This document shows positions 14,574 through 14,802 of a DNA stretch of 14,802 bases, piece after piece. Where the stretch lies: positions 1 through 14,802 of the forward strand of contig CAADSP010000041.1 in assembly GCA_900751755.1 (NCBI GenBank), read 5' to 3'. Position numbers and translations under genes: made by a program. Numbering within the stretch: the first letter of the stretch is position 1; the number at the start of each line of letters is the position of its first letter. The DNA is from an uncultured Collinsella sp. GTDB lineage: Bacteria; Actinomycetota; Coriobacteriia; Coriobacteriales; Coriobacteriaceae. Under the pieces are notes generated by a model. The model was not told the DNA's origin, did not search any database, and saw only the letters and a program-made list of their open reading frames with translations.

Positions 14574-14802
14574 AGGAGCATGCCCCCCGCCACCAGCATG
14601 GCAAGCATCGCGAGCTCGGCCCATTGCAGAAACCATCCGGCCAAATCCCCCGTCACCCCACCGAAGCGGGACAGGGCAACATGGCGGTACCACCACAGCG
14701 CCAAAAGGCACGCCCCCGCCATAAGGGCGCCGACGGTCTGGGCGCACGCGACCATCCCTGCAGCCGACGCCGCAGCGGAAGCGCAAAGCGGGACAACGAA
14801 CG
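14570..14802 (-). CDS. cobS: Adenosylcobinamide-GDP ribazoletransferase, C-terminal part (partial)
   Basis: The frame is open from the window edge to the TGA at 14570-14572, about 76 residues. It is strongly hydrophobic and contains RFGGVTGDLAGWFLQWAELA, matching the GGVTGDxxGAxxE signature near the C-terminus of CobS, a polytopic membrane protein that joins GDP-activated cobinamide to alpha-ribazole. The ATG at 14755 is internal, because the coding frame with Ala-rich membrane-like sequence continues upstream without a stop. The remaining two thirds or more, and the operon promoter, lie beyond 14802. Its stop codon overlaps the start of the next gene. Confidence 0.88.
   Translation of the reverse strand, partial: FVVPLCASAAASAAGMVACAQTVGALMAGACLLALWWYRHVALSRFGGVTGDLAGWFLQWAELAMLAMLVAGGMLL

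Noticed and set aside
7751..14802. Cobalamin riboswitch for the B12 operon.
   Set aside because: The operon reads leftward from beyond 14802, so its leader is outside the window. I saw no B12-box-like sequence in the gaps that are present.
1..14802. tRNA, rRNA, CRISPR arrays, toxin-antitoxin or phage genes.
   Set aside because: None could be recognised; nearly all sequence is explained by the listed genes.

Overview
The window looks like a piece of chromosome from a GC-rich, anaerobic, Gram-positive actinobacterium of the class Coriobacteriia. The left half is Collinsella-like in style. This is an inference from gene content, codon use and the mono-membrane envelope genes; no rRNA or marker gene is present to prove it. 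There are two blocks on opposite strands, meeting near position 7836.

Left block (1-7750, all + strand). It starts with the 3' end of metK (S-adenosylmethionine synthetase) and its strong terminator. A 343-base intergenic region follows, holding a 121-base element with perfect 26-base inverted arms. Next is a single-chain iron-sulfur L-serine dehydratase with an ACT-like domain between its beta and alpha parts. Then come a terminator, a promoter with a perfect TATAAT box, and a membrane-anchored L,D-transpeptidase (PG_binding_4-like region plus YkuD). The block ends with a three-gene exporter of MacAB/YknXYZ type (membrane fusion protein, ATPase, FtsX-like permease). Its genes overlap at their stop/start codons and form one operon.

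Junction (7751-7961). Directly after the permease lies a 77-base imperfect palindrome. Next to it is a short minus-strand fragment resembling an IS21-type transposase. Base composition rises visibly here: two hand-counted 60-base lines on the left gave 32 and 36 G+C, two on the right gave 43 and 44.

Right block (7962-14802, all - strand, read right to left). This is a tightly packed cobalamin (vitamin B12) operon: cobS (partial), a short CobU-like domain fused to a CobC-like phosphatase, cbiB, an L-threonine-O-3-phosphate decarboxylase-like aminotransferase, cobQ/cbiP, cobO/btuR, cbiC and cobK/cbiJ. Almost every junction overlaps by 1-8 bases. Together they cover two late corrin-ring steps (CobK, CbiC), adenosylation (CobO), side-chain amidation (CobQ), aminopropanol arm attachment (CobD-like, CbiB), and nucleotide-loop assembly (CobU-like, CobS, CobC-like). 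The operon's promoter, and any cobalamin riboswitch, must lie beyond position 14802.

I did not find a clearly new biological system. The points most worth a second look are the IS remnant and palindrome at the composition break, the reduced CobU-CobC fusion, and the large inverted repeat with a nearby direct repeat in front of the serine dehydratase gene.
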